Shown here piece after piece: positions 34,640-44,227 of a stretch of DNA of 64,000 bases (within the stretch, counting starts at the first letter, position 1; each line of letters opens with the position of its first letter). Under the pieces are notes generated by a model. It was not told the origin of the DNA. It was given only the letters and a program-made list of their open reading frames with translations, and made no database searches. The position numbers and the translations under genes were made by a program. This stretch comes from an uncultured Blautia sp. (GTDB lineage Bacteria; Bacillota; Clostridia; Lachnospirales; Lachnospiraceae): assembly GCA_900549015.1 (NCBI GenBank), contig URMH01000002.1, positions 1-64,000 on the forward strand. Direction: 5' to 3'.

Positions 34640-35509
34640 TTATCCTTTTACGCCGGTTACTGCCATTGACTCAATAATGTATCTCTGAAAGAAAAAGAAC
34701 AGCAAAAGCGTAGGCAGAATCGCCAGAACAGAAGCAGCCATAATCAAAGGATAATCGCTGTTTACCGCATAGTAAGCATTAAAGGAACGGATAACTACCT
34801 GAAGAGTAAACCACTGTTCATCCTGAATAAAAATAGTCGGAGCCAGATAGTCATTCCATATTCCCATAAACCACAAAATAATCTGTGTCATCAATGCCCC
34901 TTTCATCAGAGGAAGGAAAATTTTATAGTACATTTTAAAATATCCGCAGCCGTCAATTTTGGCTGCTTCCACAAGGGTATCCGGTACACTTGTCAGATTC
35001 TGTCTTAAAAAGAAAATAATACTTACATTACCGAAAAGTCCCGGAATAATCAGCGGAAGAAGACTGTTTGTCCATCCCATCTTTGTAAACATAACATACT
35101 GAGGAATCATTACAACTGCAAAAGGTATCATCATAGTTGCCAGCAGTCCCAGAAAAATTCCGTTTTTCCCCCTGAATTTCAATTTACTGAAAGAAAATGC
35201 AGCCAGGGAAGAAGTAAATCCTCCTACAACCAGCACTGGCAAAGCCACAATCAGCGTGTTCCTTAAACCTCTCAGAAATTCCGGTTTCTGCAATACTTCC
35301 GCATATTTACCAAACTTCCATGGATTCGGAATAATACTGAAGTTCGCCGACAAAATCTGGTTTTTTGTCATAAAGGAACTGAGCACCATATAAATCAGCG
35401 GAAAAACCATGGCAATGGCTCCCACAAGCAGAAGAATAAATACAATGCAGTCTACTGTTTTTGCCTTTTTTGTTTTTACTTCCGAGCTTTTTTCATCGTA
35501 TTTTGCCAT
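34640..35509 (-). CDS. ABC sugar importer permease (MalG type)
   Basis: This 289-residue protein has six hydrophobic helices and the inner-loop coupling motif EAAKIDGCGYFKMYYKIFLPL. It is the second permease of a CUT1 carbohydrate importer, after its partner by 11 bases. The KSSEVKTKKAK start is cytoplasmic. Confidence 0.93.
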   Translation of the reverse strand: MAKYDEKSSEVKTKKAKTVDCIVFILLLVGAIAMVFPLIYMVLSSFMTKNQILSANFSIIPNPWKFGKYAEVLQKPEFLRGLRNTLIVALPVLVVGGFTSSLAAFSFSKLKFRGKNGIFLGLLATMMIPFAVVMIPQYVMFTKMGWTNSLLPLIIPGLFGNVSIIFFLRQNLTSVPDTLVEAAKIDGCGYFKMYYKIFLPLMKGALMTQIILWFMGIWNDYLAPTIFIQDEQWFTLQVVIRSFNAYYAVNSDYPLIMAASVLAILPTLLLFFFFQRYIIESMAVTGVKG

Positions 35510-35520
35510 TTCTTCCCCTC

Positions 35521-36447
35521 CTACTCAATCGTTTTTACCCACTTGTCCTGTGCCTTAAAGTTTACTGCCGTAATAATAAAGATAAAAATTGCCAGAATAA
35601 ATGCCATAGCAGAGCCATATCCCATCTGATTATTTCCAAACGCTTTATCATACAGATAAAATACTACGGTAGCGGCGCTGTAATTCAATCCGCCGTTTGG
35701 AACCATAACCAATACTTCTACGAATACCTGGAATCCTCCAATCAACCCTGTAATCAACAGATAAAATGTAACCGGAGATACCAGAGGCATTGTAATATAA
35801 CGGAATAATTTTAATCCGCTGGCCCCGTCAATTTTAGCCGCTTCATAGTAGTCTCTCGGAATACTCTGAAGTCCTGCCAGATACAGGATAACAGACCCTC
35901 CCAGACCTTTCCATACCATAAAAATAATCATGGATACTTTGACCCAGAATTCATCGCCCAGCCAGTTCGGACCATGTACTCCTGTTACCGACTTTATAAT
36001 GCTGTTAAGTAAACCGTAGTCGTAATTAAATACCCACATCCACAAAATGGCAACAGCTACCAGAGAAGATACAACCGGTACATAATATAAGGTACGCAGA
36101 ATCTTGATTCCTTTAATTTTCCGGTTCATTCCCACTGCGATAACAAGAGCAAGAATCATTCCCACCGGAATTCCTATCATATAGATTACTGTATTTAATA
36201 ATACCTTCCAGAATTTTTCATCTCCCAGAAGCTTCAGATAATTTTCAAGTCCCACAAAATTATCCATCATATTATTCATACCATTCCACTTTGTTAAACT
36301 TGCCGCAAAAGCAAATATAATGGGAAATGCCATGAAAATACAAAAGCCAATAAACGGCGGAGATACAAAAGCCAGACCCCAGCAGTGCTCTTTAAAAGCT
36401 GCTCTGCTCATTTTTTTCTTTTTGCCTTTTATCTTTGATTCACTCAT
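35521..36447 (-). CDS. ABC sugar importer permease (MalF type)
   Basis: This 308-residue CUT1 permease has six helices and the coupling motif EAAKIDGASGLKLFRYITMPL. The start at 36447 is supported by GGAGG about 9 bases upstream. It pairs with the MalG-type permease to carry arabino-oligosaccharides, judging by its neighbours. No ATPase gene exists in the locus, so a shared MsmK-like ATPase from elsewhere is expected. Confidence 0.93.
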   Translation of the reverse strand: MSESKIKGKKKKMSRAAFKEHCWGLAFVSPPFIGFCIFMAFPIIFAFAASLTKWNGMNNMMDNFVGLENYLKLLGDEKFWKVLLNTVIYMIGIPVGMILALVIAVGMNRKIKGIKILRTLYYVPVVSSLVAVAILWMWVFNYDYGLLNSIIKSVTGVHGPNWLGDEFWVKVSMIIFMVWKGLGGSVILYLAGLQSIPRDYYEAAKIDGASGLKLFRYITMPLVSPVTFYLLITGLIGGFQVFVEVLVMVPNGGLNYSAATVVFYLYDKAFGNNQMGYGSAMAFILAIFIFIITAVNFKAQDKWVKTIE

Positions 36448-36522
36448 CTTTTTTCCTCCAGACAATAAACAAAAGGAAGCGCTTCGTATCTGTCCGTACA
36501 GGAGCGCTTCCCGATTTGCAGC

Positions 36523-37914
36523 TTATTCTACACTTTCCCAAGCTTCATCAAGAGATTCCTGCATTTTGGGTTTTACCTGTTCAATGTATTCATCTACAGT
36601 CATAGAACCATTTTTCACATTATCCAGGCCTTCAAGGAAAATATCACTCCACTCAGCATTTGGGGTATAAGTTGTTTCCTGGAACCTTCCTTCGTATTTA
36701 TCTGTTCCATTCAGATAATTGAAAAATACATTTACATTAGACGGAAAAGAAAGAGTTCCATCATTAACAGCATCTATAAACTCTCCTTCCGCAAGGGTTT
36801 TAATATTAGGAAGCTGGATGGACTGCCCTCCTGTAATACCGGAAAGTTCTTTCTGGCCTTCCTCATCTGTACACAGGTAAGAAATCAGTTCTGCAGCTTC
36901 TTCTTTATTTTCACTTTTTTCTGATACACAAAATCCTACTGTTCCAAGCCATGTCATTGTTTTTCCTGTAGACAGAGTTGGATATGCGCATAAATCCCAA
37001 TTAAACGGGAAAGTCTCATCATCCATAAATGCTGCGACATCCCAGGTTCCGCATGCGTAAAAAGCTTCCTGACCTGCCAGCCATCTCTGATATACGCCAA
37101 GAGAAGCATCCTGTTCCACTGTAGGAGTAACTTTATATTTTAATGTTAAATCTACATATTTCTGTAAGGCGTCTTTAAATTCCGGGGTATCAATATTTAC
37201 TGTTTTATAATCATCCGTTAAATAAGAAGCACCATTTGACCAAATATACTGCTGAAGCATGAAAGCGTTTGCCATACCGCATCCCCACTGGTCGATTTCA
37301 CCATCTCCGTCTGTATCTTTTGTCAGCTTCTGGCACACTTCCACAAACTCATCGTATGTATATGGGTTCTCCGGGTCCGGATAAGGAAGCCCCGCTTCAT
37401 CAAAAAGGTCTTTATTATACGCATAGGCGAAAACAGAGGCATCTTTTGGAAGAGCATATAAATCTCCTGAGCCTGTTTTCTCACCGTCGTATCTGTAGCT
37501 GTTCAGCGCCTCCTGCGCCACCAGTCCATCGGTACTGATTTCTTTTTCTTCCAAAATCGGCTGAAGGTTTGCAATATAGCCATTTTCTGCATACTGTTCT
37601 ACCGCTTCCGGTCCTACATAAAAAACATCCGGCAAATCTCCTGCCGTCATCATACCTGTCAGAGTTTTGGAATACTCGTCCTGCGTTGTAATCTGAACAT
37701 CAACTTTGTTAATAGTATCTTTATGAGCCTCCTGAAATTTTTTTGCCATATCTTTATAAATCTTGGACTCATGGTCATTGGCAAAAATAAATACCGATAA
37801 ATCTTTTTTACCATTTGCCGATTCAGAAGAACCGGATGTCCCACAACCGGCTAATATTGTTGTTGCCATTGTCGCTGCTGCCATTCCTGCTGCTAAAAAT
37901 TTTTTTGCTTTCAT
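36523..37914 (-). CDS. Sugar-binding lipoprotein of ABC importer
   Basis: This 463-residue extracellular solute-binding protein (family 1) has a signal peptide with lipobox ILAGC near residue 23. The mature part has the typical two-lobe pattern (DLSVFIFANDHESKIYKDMAKKF start; a DTDGDGEIDQWG loop). The start at 37914 follows GAGGAGGGAG. It is the first gene after a strong promoter with an ArsR-box-like sequence just upstream, so it heads the importer operon. Confidence 0.93.
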   Translation of the reverse strand: MKAKKFLAAGMAAATMATTILAGCGTSGSSESANGKKDLSVFIFANDHESKIYKDMAKKFQEAHKDTINKVDVQITTQDEYSKTLTGMMTAGDLPDVFYVGPEAVEQYAENGYIANLQPILEEKEISTDGLVAQEALNSYRYDGEKTGSGDLYALPKDASVFAYAYNKDLFDEAGLPYPDPENPYTYDEFVEVCQKLTKDTDGDGEIDQWGCGMANAFMLQQYIWSNGASYLTDDYKTVNIDTPEFKDALQKYVDLTLKYKVTPTVEQDASLGVYQRWLAGQEAFYACGTWDVAAFMDDETFPFNWDLCAYPTLSTGKTMTWLGTVGFCVSEKSENKEEAAELISYLCTDEEGQKELSGITGGQSIQLPNIKTLAEGEFIDAVNDGTLSFPSNVNVFFNYLNGTDKYEGRFQETTYTPNAEWSDIFLEGLDNVKNGSMTVDEYIEQVKPKMQESLDEAWESVE

Positions 37915-37968
37915 AAAAATCTCCCTCCTCAATAATATGTTCTGGGGTTTTATTTACTTGATGGTAGA

Positions 37969-37997
37969 ATCATATCACTATGTTTTAGTATTTTCAA
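37969..37997 (-). promoter_or_regulatory. Promoter of the sugar importer operon
   Basis: A -35 TTGAAA (37992-37997), 17-base spacer and -10 TATGAT (37969-37974). Confidence 0.7.
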
Positions 37998-38003
37998 TAT
38001 TTT

Positions 38004-38019
38004 TTTACTTAAATCTAAA
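38004..38019. promoter_or_regulatory. Box upstream of importer promoter
   Basis: TTTACTTAAATCTAAA agrees with the palindrome at 33278-33293 at 12 of 16 positions, with one arm perfect. It lies 6 bases upstream of the -35, the position of an activator site. Confidence 0.5.
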
Positions 38020-38116
38020 CATAAATCACATTTTCGCTGTATTTCACAATTTTATCAATTTATTTTTGTGCATTTTTACTTTTATATTTTTATAATTTTA
38101 GATATTACAAAATTAT

Positions 38117-39097
38117 TTAATATATTATTGAGTTGTTGTAATCAAAGACCGGAAAATTATTCTCATCATATACTACCCTCATAATCATTGTATGTCTATT
38201 CGGGTCGTACAGAGGGTCTCCCTGGATTTCATCGTAACATCTTGCATGATAAATGCATAAATCTGTAATTCCGTCTTCCGCTTTTACAAAAGAATTATGA
38301 CCCGGTCCGTAAATTCCCTTTTTTTCATCTGTCTTAAGCACAGGATTTTTTAATTTTTTCCATACATGAGGGTCCAGTAAATCTGCATTTTCATCTGCAT
38401 ACATCATTCCCATGCAATAACATGCTCCTGTTGCACTGGCAGAAAATGTCAGATAGATTTTCCCCTCATGTTTCAGTATGGCAGGTCCTTCGTTTACCCA
38501 GAAATCCACACGTTCCCAGTTATAATCCGGTGTTGTCAGAAGTCTCTGAACTGTAGCCAGCTTATTCGGCGCCTCAAGTTTTGCAATATATAAATTAGAT
38601 ACTTGTTTTCCCACTCCTGTTTTTTCTGCCCAAATCCAGTAATATTCCCCTTTATGCTCAAACACAGTCGCATCCAGAGAAAACGCGTGAAAAGAAAATT
38701 CATCTTCATTTGCCGCCTGCATCATACCCATCTCTTCCCAGGAATCTTCCAGCGGATTCTGCCCCTTACAGTGAAGAACATAGGGACGGATTTTCCACAC
38801 ATCCTCCATGTCTCCTGCCGCATAATAAATATACCACTCCCCATAAATGCGATGGATTTCCGGCGCCCATATATGAATACTCTGGGGACCTTTTTCATGT
38901 TTCTTCCAAATTGTTTTTTCCTCTGCTGTTTTTAATCCTTCAATGCTCTTCGCTCCTCGAAGTATGATTCTGTCATATGCCGGAACGGATGCCGTAAAGT
39001 AATACATACCATCTGTATTTTTATACATATAAGGGTCTGCACGCTGCTCAATAAAAGGCTGATTATATTTTGTTTTCTTGTAATTCTGTTGGTTCAT
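38117..39097 (-). CDS. GH43 alpha-L-arabinofuranosidase-like
   Basis: This 326-residue single-domain GH43 propeller without signal peptide shows RADPYMYKN (catalytic Asp), SLDATVFEH (middle Asp) and NEGPAILKH (catalytic Glu). It resembles the GH43 group that removes arabinose side chains. It is read from its own promoter (39148-39176), about 200 bases ahead of the importer operon on the same strand. Confidence 0.88.
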   Translation of the reverse strand: MNQQNYKKTKYNQPFIEQRADPYMYKNTDGMYYFTASVPAYDRIILRGAKSIEGLKTAEEKTIWKKHEKGPQSIHIWAPEIHRIYGEWYIYYAAGDMEDVWKIRPYVLHCKGQNPLEDSWEEMGMMQAANEDEFSFHAFSLDATVFEHKGEYYWIWAEKTGVGKQVSNLYIAKLEAPNKLATVQRLLTTPDYNWERVDFWVNEGPAILKHEGKIYLTFSASATGACYCMGMMYADENADLLDPHVWKKLKNPVLKTDEKKGIYGPGHNSFVKAEDGITDLCIYHARCYDEIQGDPLYDPNRHTMIMRVVYDENNFPVFDYNNSIIY

Positions 39098-39147
39098 TTC
39101 ATCCTCCCTCTCTTCTTTTCTTAAAGAAACACTCTATTTTCACCTGT

Positions 39148-39176
39148 AGTTTACACCCATCCAAATGATATTGCAA
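39148..39176 (-). promoter_or_regulatory. Promoter of the GH43 gene
   Basis: A -35 TTGCAA (39171-39176), 17-base spacer and -10 TAAACT (39148-39153). Confidence 0.5.
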
Positions 39177-39203
39177 TATTTAATTTAGTTTTTGTTAAAA
39201 TAC

Positions 39204-39219
39204 TACAGTTTTATCTAAA
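39204..39219. promoter_or_regulatory. Box upstream of GH43 promoter
   Basis: TACAGTTTTATCTAAA agrees with 33278-33293 at 13 of 16 positions. It lies about 61 bases from the -10 centre, two helical turns further than the box at the importer promoter (about 40). Confidence 0.45.
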
Positions 39220-39240
39220 CATTTTTGTGAAATATTACAC

Positions 39241-39268
39241 TTACCATCTTTCTCTAAAAACGCTATAA
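39241..39268 (+). promoter_or_regulatory. Promoter of the DUF624 gene
   Basis: A -35 TTACCA (39241-39246) and a consensus -10 TATAAT (39263-39268) are about 16-17 bases apart. Confidence 0.6.
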
Positions 39269-39308
39269 TACTCTTACCATAATGTTTATCAAAAGGAGAA
39301 TTTATCTT

Positions 39309-39959
39309 ATGAACCTTTTTTCCTATGACAGTCCCCTTTCCCGCTTTCTCTATTTTATCGCGGACATTGTAACCCTGCACATACTCTGGGTTATCCACAG
39401 CCTTCCTGTAATAACTGTGGGTGCGTCAACTACCGCCCTCTATTACAGCTGCATGAAACGTATCCGTACAGGCGAAGGCTATGTAACAAAAAATTTCCGG
39501 AAATCTTTTAAGGATAACTTCAAACAATCAACAATAATATGGCTTATTCTTGTTATCACAGGTTTGCTATTCTCTATTGACATTCGATTCAGTATAGCAC
39601 TCAACAATACAATGGGACAAATCATGCTTATCAGTTGCTCTGTATTCCTGATTCCTTTCATTTTACTGTCCCTTTATATTTTTCCTGTTCAGGCCAAATT
39701 TGAAAACACAATTTTTCAGAATATCAAAAACGCACTCATTATGTCTGTCCGCCATTTTTTCTTCTCTCTTTTTTTAATTGCTATTTACCTTACCATTTTC
39801 TTTCTGGGAATCTCTTTCCCCCCTTTTATCGGACTGTTCCTCTGCTGCGGAGCAGGATTGACAGCATATCTGACGTCGAATATTTTTATTTTTATTTTTC
39901 GAAAATACATTCCGGAAGAGCTGGAGCATGATTTAGAAGTTTCCGGAAAGAAATTTTAA
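39309..39959 (+). CDS. DUF624 (YesL-like) membrane protein
   Basis: This 216-residue protein of the YesL family has about four to five hydrophobic helices and the family stretch GASTTALYYSCMKRIRTGEGY. Such genes often sit beside sugar ABC importers and glycosidases; the function is unknown. I used the ATG at 39309, after AAAGGAG; an in-frame ATG at 39282 precedes that site. It diverges from the GH43 gene. Confidence 0.85.
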   Translation: MNLFSYDSPLSRFLYFIADIVTLHILWVIHSLPVITVGASTTALYYSCMKRIRTGEGYVTKNFRKSFKDNFKQSTIIWLILVITGLLFSIDIRFSIALNNTMGQIMLISCSVFLIPFILLSLYIFPVQAKFENTIFQNIKNALIMSVRHFFFSLFLIAIYLTIFFLGISFPPFIGLFLCCGAGLTAYLTSNIFIFIFRKYIPEELEHDLEVSGKKF

Positions 39960-39960
39960 A

Positions 39961-40008
39961 AGGCTGTTGCACTAAGCAAAATTACCTTATTGCTTAATGC
40001 AGCAGCCT
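39961..40008. terminator. Convergent terminator-like stem
   Basis: A long imperfect stem (AGGCTGTTGCACTAAGCAA pairs with its near-complement ending AGCAGCCT) fills the gap between the DUF624 and XRE genes. T-runs are weak on both sides. Confidence 0.55.
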
Positions 40009-40017
40009 CCATTCTCT

Positions 40018-41055
40018 TTATCTTTTTTTCAGTTTTTCTATTATTTTCTGAAACTCCGGCTCCTGCCGCACAAAATCAAGCTCTTCATCTCCGTCCATCG
40101 CCCTCTCAAACATTTCCATCAGGTTTTTTTCCCCTTCTTTGTAAAAACTCATATGCGAATAAAGCTCCGATTTTGTAAATTCCTGAAAATCTGCATCTCC
40201 GTTTTCAAAACAGGACAGAGCTTTTAAAAAACGCTCTTTGTCTTTTGTATGGACAGCCATAACAAGTTCTGGAAACGCTTCCATAGCTCTTCCCATTTCC
40301 AGAAGCGCGGCAAGACGTTTCTGCTTATCTGTGATTTTTTCCGCCTTGTCCATGTCCTTCTCTTTCAGGGCAAGGCTTAAAATTCCGTTGAAAGCGCCGT
40401 TCATATCGTTAAAACTCGAAAAAAGAATCCCTTCATAAACGGCATACGCATCTTCTGTCTTATCTTCGGCTGCGTATAAATTGCCCTGAAGCTGTCTTCT
40501 GTTAATTTTCCTTTCTCCGATTTTATCGAGATATTCCTGTGCCTTCCGGTATTCCTTTTTTTCCATGTACATGAGCATAAGCGCCATTGCAGCAGCTTCC
40601 CGTACTGCTTCTGCCTCATCTTTAAGAGCCTTTTCATAAAGAAAAAAAATCTTCTCTTCCTGTTCTTCGCTTTTTTCCAGTCCATAAATCACACACCAGC
40701 CGTTTAATATCTGAGCACAGATAAGGCTCAACTGTCCGCAGTTTGGATATTCCCGGATTTTATTCTCCGCAAATTCAAATGCTGCCTCTAATCCCTTTTT
40801 CTCCACGCACCGGCGCAGTTCTTCTCCTGTTGCTGAAATCTCCCGCTCTGTAAGCTTCTCCCTGTAAGATAAAAGGGTATCTGTTGTAATTCCAAGAAGC
40901 CTTGCAACCGGCGCAAGAAGAGCCACATCCGGAAGTGTATTTCCATTTTCCCACTTGTTGACAGCAGAAGCGGTAACTCCGAGACAGCCTGCCATTTCCT
41001 CCTGTGTCATTTCCTTTTCTTTTCTGTATTTTCTTATTACTGCTCCAATTTCCAT
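40018..41055 (-). CDS. XRE-family regulator with helical-repeat C-terminus
   Basis: This 345-residue protein has an N-terminal Cro/C1-type HTH (IGAVIRKYRKEKEMTQEEMAGCLGVTASAVNKWENG). The rest is a long alpha-helical region resembling TPR repeats (YLDKIGERK..., AYAVYEGIL). Such proteins often sense peptides or internal state. The start at 41055 (MEIGAVI) follows GGGAGG. Target unknown. Confidence 0.85.
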   Translation of the reverse strand: MEIGAVIRKYRKEKEMTQEEMAGCLGVTASAVNKWENGNTLPDVALLAPVARLLGITTDTLLSYREKLTEREISATGEELRRCVEKKGLEAAFEFAENKIREYPNCGQLSLICAQILNGWCVIYGLEKSEEQEEKIFFLYEKALKDEAEAVREAAAMALMLMYMEKKEYRKAQEYLDKIGERKINRRQLQGNLYAAEDKTEDAYAVYEGILFSSFNDMNGAFNGILSLALKEKDMDKAEKITDKQKRLAALLEMGRAMEAFPELVMAVHTKDKERFLKALSCFENGDADFQEFTKSELYSHMSFYKEGEKNLMEMFERAMDGDEELDFVRQEPEFQKIIEKLKKR

Positions 41056-41178
41056 AATCGAAACCTCCCGTTGTTTTTCCATCGGCCTTTGGTATATTTA
41101 TAATACCATTTCCACGGATTCCCCACAACGGAGCCGCAGGAAACTACGGAGAATAAAACTTTCCCGGCGCTCACATTT

Positions 41179-42024
41179 TCATTTTCCGATTTCTTTTTTC
41201 AGTTCTTTCACTATTTCCAATGGAAGCCCTATTCTCTCCGCAATCATCTTCTCGTCCAAAATATCAAGAAGATTTCTGGCATTATTCAGTTTTGCCTCCC
41301 GCTCTCCTTCCTTTATTCCTTCTTCCAGTAACATTTGTCCCAGTCTCGTCATACGAACCGCCTCCTTTACTTCTTCCATATCTGCCGAATCCAAAAATTT
41401 GTCTGCCATTGCGTATATCACCGCCTCTATCTTTTGAATATCTTCTTTTATTTTTTCATCTTTTGTATTTTGCAGAATTGAAAATGCGGACAAAATACGT
41501 TCTTTTTGTCCCATTTCTCCTCCCATTAAAGGACACAGTGTCAGAATCGCCAGTTCATGACGCGTAAGCATCTCTCCACATTTTATCTTCTGTCTGAATT
41601 CCTCCAATATACTGTCTGCGTTTCTGTCCCTCATAATAATGGGAATCACACTGTATGTATTCACACCCTCAGTCAGTTCTGTCATTGGATTTTTAATTTT
41701 TCCCGAATAAAGAACATAAGTAGTAACAGGAACATCATTTTGATAGCTTGTCACAGCCTCATAGGAACGAAATCTTCTTAATCCTTGTTTCCCCTCATTT
41801 TTACTCTGAAATTCAAAATGCTTCCATGAACCGTCTTCCATAATAAAATTAAAATCCTGATATTGTTTACTGATATGAAACGATACTGACTCTGTTGGTG
41901 CAAAGCCTGCTACCTTTTCCGTAATTCCAAAGCAGGGCAGTAATTCCTCTGCAAAAAACCGCATCGTCACTTTCAGCGCTGCATCTTCATGCTGTATATT
42001 TTTCCTGACTTTTTTACCCTTCAT
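41179..42024 (-). CDS. Rpn/PD-(D/E)XK nuclease family protein
   Basis: This 281-residue protein has a PD-(D/E)XK core (DFNFIMEDGSWKHFEFQSK holds the D...ExQ-K residues) and a C-terminal helical tail (ARNLLDILDEKMIAERIGL) typical of the transposase-like recombination-promoting nuclease group abundant in Lachnospiraceae. A role in genome rearrangement or defence is suggested for the family, not shown here. AAAGGAC precedes the ATG. Confidence 0.82.
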   Translation of the reverse strand: MKGKKVRKNIQHEDAALKVTMRFFAEELLPCFGITEKVAGFAPTESVSFHISKQYQDFNFIMEDGSWKHFEFQSKNEGKQGLRRFRSYEAVTSYQNDVPVTTYVLYSGKIKNPMTELTEGVNTYSVIPIIMRDRNADSILEEFRQKIKCGEMLTRHELAILTLCPLMGGEMGQKERILSAFSILQNTKDEKIKEDIQKIEAVIYAMADKFLDSADMEEVKEAVRMTRLGQMLLEEGIKEGEREAKLNNARNLLDILDEKMIAERIGLPLEIVKELKKEIGK

Positions 42025-42278
42025 TATCGTCCTTTCCGCAAAGTATACGGAGTATTACTTTAACTATATCAAAAAAACAAAACTGGGACAACGGCTTTGC
42101 TGATTACTTTTTATATAATTTTGTGTGTGAAAAATCCCCTGAACCGGGAAGATATAAATATGAGAATTGATTTATTCCGGCAATACTCCATACACCGTCA
42201 TCTTAAACACAGACTATTCTATTTACATTTAAATGTCAATAATCTAAAACAATTTTATATTTTTTTCACAAACTAATA
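42025..42278. other. AT-rich gap with Rpn promoter
   Basis: The 309 bases between the Rpn and potCD genes contain a promoter for the Rpn gene (TTGTCC at 42086-42091, 17-base spacer, TATAGT at 42063-42068), no convincing gene, and a single half-site AATCTAAAA near 42240. The potCD terminator follows at 42279. Confidence 0.5.
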
Positions 42279-42323
42279 CCGGAGGGTGGATAAAAGAAAT
42301 TTTGTCTTTTATCTTCCCTCCGG
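42279..42323 (-). terminator. Stem-loop after potCD
   Basis: An 8-bp stem CCGGAGGG/CCCTCCGG is continued by an inner AT stem (ATAAAAGA with TCTTTTAT). Only a poor T tail follows. Confidence 0.6.
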
Positions 42324-42333
42324 CATTCATTAT

Positions 42334-44223
42334 CTACGCATTACTTGCGGCTATTTTTACTCTGCTCCACAGATTACTGATGATCTGCTTTGTTTTTTCG
42401 TTATAGACAAAAACCTCGTCCATCTTATTTCCGGAACGCGGAATATAGGAATCGATACCCTCATAATCTCCGCCCTCTCTTGACAGCGTATCCATTACTT
42501 CCTGATTTGAAGAGGTATATCCCACATAACTGGAGTTATCATAAGCTCCTTCATAGTTTGTCGCATAATTAATATAGGCATGTGCCAGTTCCGGATTTTT
42601 TGCATTTTTCGGAATGACCATCGCATCAGACCAGAGATTTGTTCCTGTCTCCGGCAGATAATATCCCATATTTTCATTCTCTGATACGACATATGTTGCA
42701 TCACCTGAATAAATCAGTCCCAGAGCTTTTCTTCCCTGCGCCATATTATCAATAATTTCATCTGTCACTATTTCCGGTTCCATTGTCTGCACACATTTTA
42801 CAAGCCACTCATACGCTTCATTAATTTCCTTCTCATTTTCTGTATTCATAGAATATCCTAGAGCTTTCAGCGCCATCATAAAAGAATCTCTTTCTGAATC
42901 GTAAAGATAAATATCACCCTTATATTTCTCATTCAGGAAAATATTGTATCCCTGCTCTTCCAGATCTTTTATGTCCACCTTTGTCTTATCATATACAATT
43001 CCGGCTGTTCCCCAGAAGTATGGAACCGAATATTCATTTTTCGGATCATATGGAAGTCCTTTCACATCCTCTGTCAAAAGATCCATACAGTCCAGTTTTG
43101 AATGATCCAGCTTCTGGAGAAGATCTTCCTGAATCAATCTCTGAATCATATAATCACTTGGAACAAGAATATCATAAGACTCTCCATTAACTACCTTGAT
43201 ATACATCTGCTCGTTGGAGTCAAAATTTTCCATAACGACAGTTGCACCTGTCTCCTCCTCGAAGTTTCTAATGATATTTTCACCTGTATATTCTCCCCAG
43301 TTATAAAGATGCAGCGTCTGTCCTTCAAAGGGACGGGATGCTTTTCCACCACTGAACTGGAATACAGAAACAACAATGAGTACAAGAGCGGTTGCAGCTG
43401 CTGCCGCTGGAAGGAAATATCTTCTTCCCGTAGTCTCTCTTTTTTCTCTTTTTGCTGCAATAAGAGGAATCACATTAATAAGAATCAACACGATCGTAAT
43501 GATCACGACAACAAGCGTTGACACAGCATTAATACTCGGATTCATTCTCTTGCTCATAGTATAAACCATGATGCTCAGGTTTTTTACGCCCCGCCCTGTT
43601 ACAAAATAAGAAATAATAAAATCATCTACAGACATTGTAAAGGCAATCAACGCGCCGGATACAATACCGGGCGTAATTTGCGGAACAATAACCTTGATCA
43701 GTGCCTTCCACGGCGTTGCGCCCAAATCCATTGCGGCATCTGCAAGATTCGGATCGAGAGAGCGGATTTTCGGCATAACGGAAAGCATAACATAAGGAAT
43801 ACAAAATGCAATATGCGCCAGAAGCATTGTCATATATCCCTTTTCTACACGGAAAGTAATAAACAAAAGCATCAGTCCGATGGCTGTTACAATTTCTGGA
43901 TTCATCATAGGCAGGTTATTCACCTGCTCTACTAGCTGTCTGACAATTTTCTTTGATTTACTGAGTCCGATTGCAGAAATTGTTCCTACCACAGTCGCCA
44001 CAAACGTTGCAATTAAAGCCACTCCAAAAGTCGTGTACAGCGCTTCCATCATATCTCCGGATTCCAGCATATGCTTATACCATCTGAGAGAAAAACCGCT
44101 GAAGCTTGTAAGAGATTTCCCTTCATTGAAGGAAAATACAATCATATACAAAATGGGAAGATAAAAGAAAACAATCATTAATGTCATAAGAATCTTCCCG
44201 AATAAACGGTTGTTTTTTTTCAT
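42334..44223 (-). CDS. potCD: PotC-PotD fusion: polyamine importer permease and binding protein
   Basis: The 629 residues form two proteins in one. Residues 1-255 are a PotC permease: six helices and the coupling stretch DAAMDLGATPWKALIKVIVPQ. After a basic linker (AAKREKRETTGRR) and one more helix (about 268-290), residues 300-629 are a PotD-type spermidine/putrescine-binding domain (LHLYNWGEYTGENII start). The extra helix carries the binding domain to the outside and ties it to the membrane, replacing the lipid anchor of separate PotD proteins. It follows potB by 4 bases. Confidence 0.93.
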   Translation of the reverse strand: MKKNNRLFGKILMTLMIVFFYLPILYMIVFSFNEGKSLTSFSGFSLRWYKHMLESGDMMEALYTTFGVALIATFVATVVGTISAIGLSKSKKIVRQLVEQVNNLPMMNPEIVTAIGLMLLFITFRVEKGYMTMLLAHIAFCIPYVMLSVMPKIRSLDPNLADAAMDLGATPWKALIKVIVPQITPGIVSGALIAFTMSVDDFIISYFVTGRGVKNLSIMVYTMSKRMNPSINAVSTLVVVIITIVLILINVIPLIAAKREKRETTGRRYFLPAAAAATALVLIVVSVFQFSGGKASRPFEGQTLHLYNWGEYTGENIIRNFEEETGATVVMENFDSNEQMYIKVVNGESYDILVPSDYMIQRLIQEDLLQKLDHSKLDCMDLLTEDVKGLPYDPKNEYSVPYFWGTAGIVYDKTKVDIKDLEEQGYNIFLNEKYKGDIYLYDSERDSFMMALKALGYSMNTENEKEINEAYEWLVKCVQTMEPEIVTDEIIDNMAQGRKALGLIYSGDATYVVSENENMGYYLPETGTNLWSDAMVIPKNAKNPELAHAYINYATNYEGAYDNSSYVGYTSSNQEVMDTLSREGGDYEGIDSYIPRSGNKMDEVFVYNEKTKQIISNLWSRVKIAASNA

Positions 44224-44227
44224 TCTC

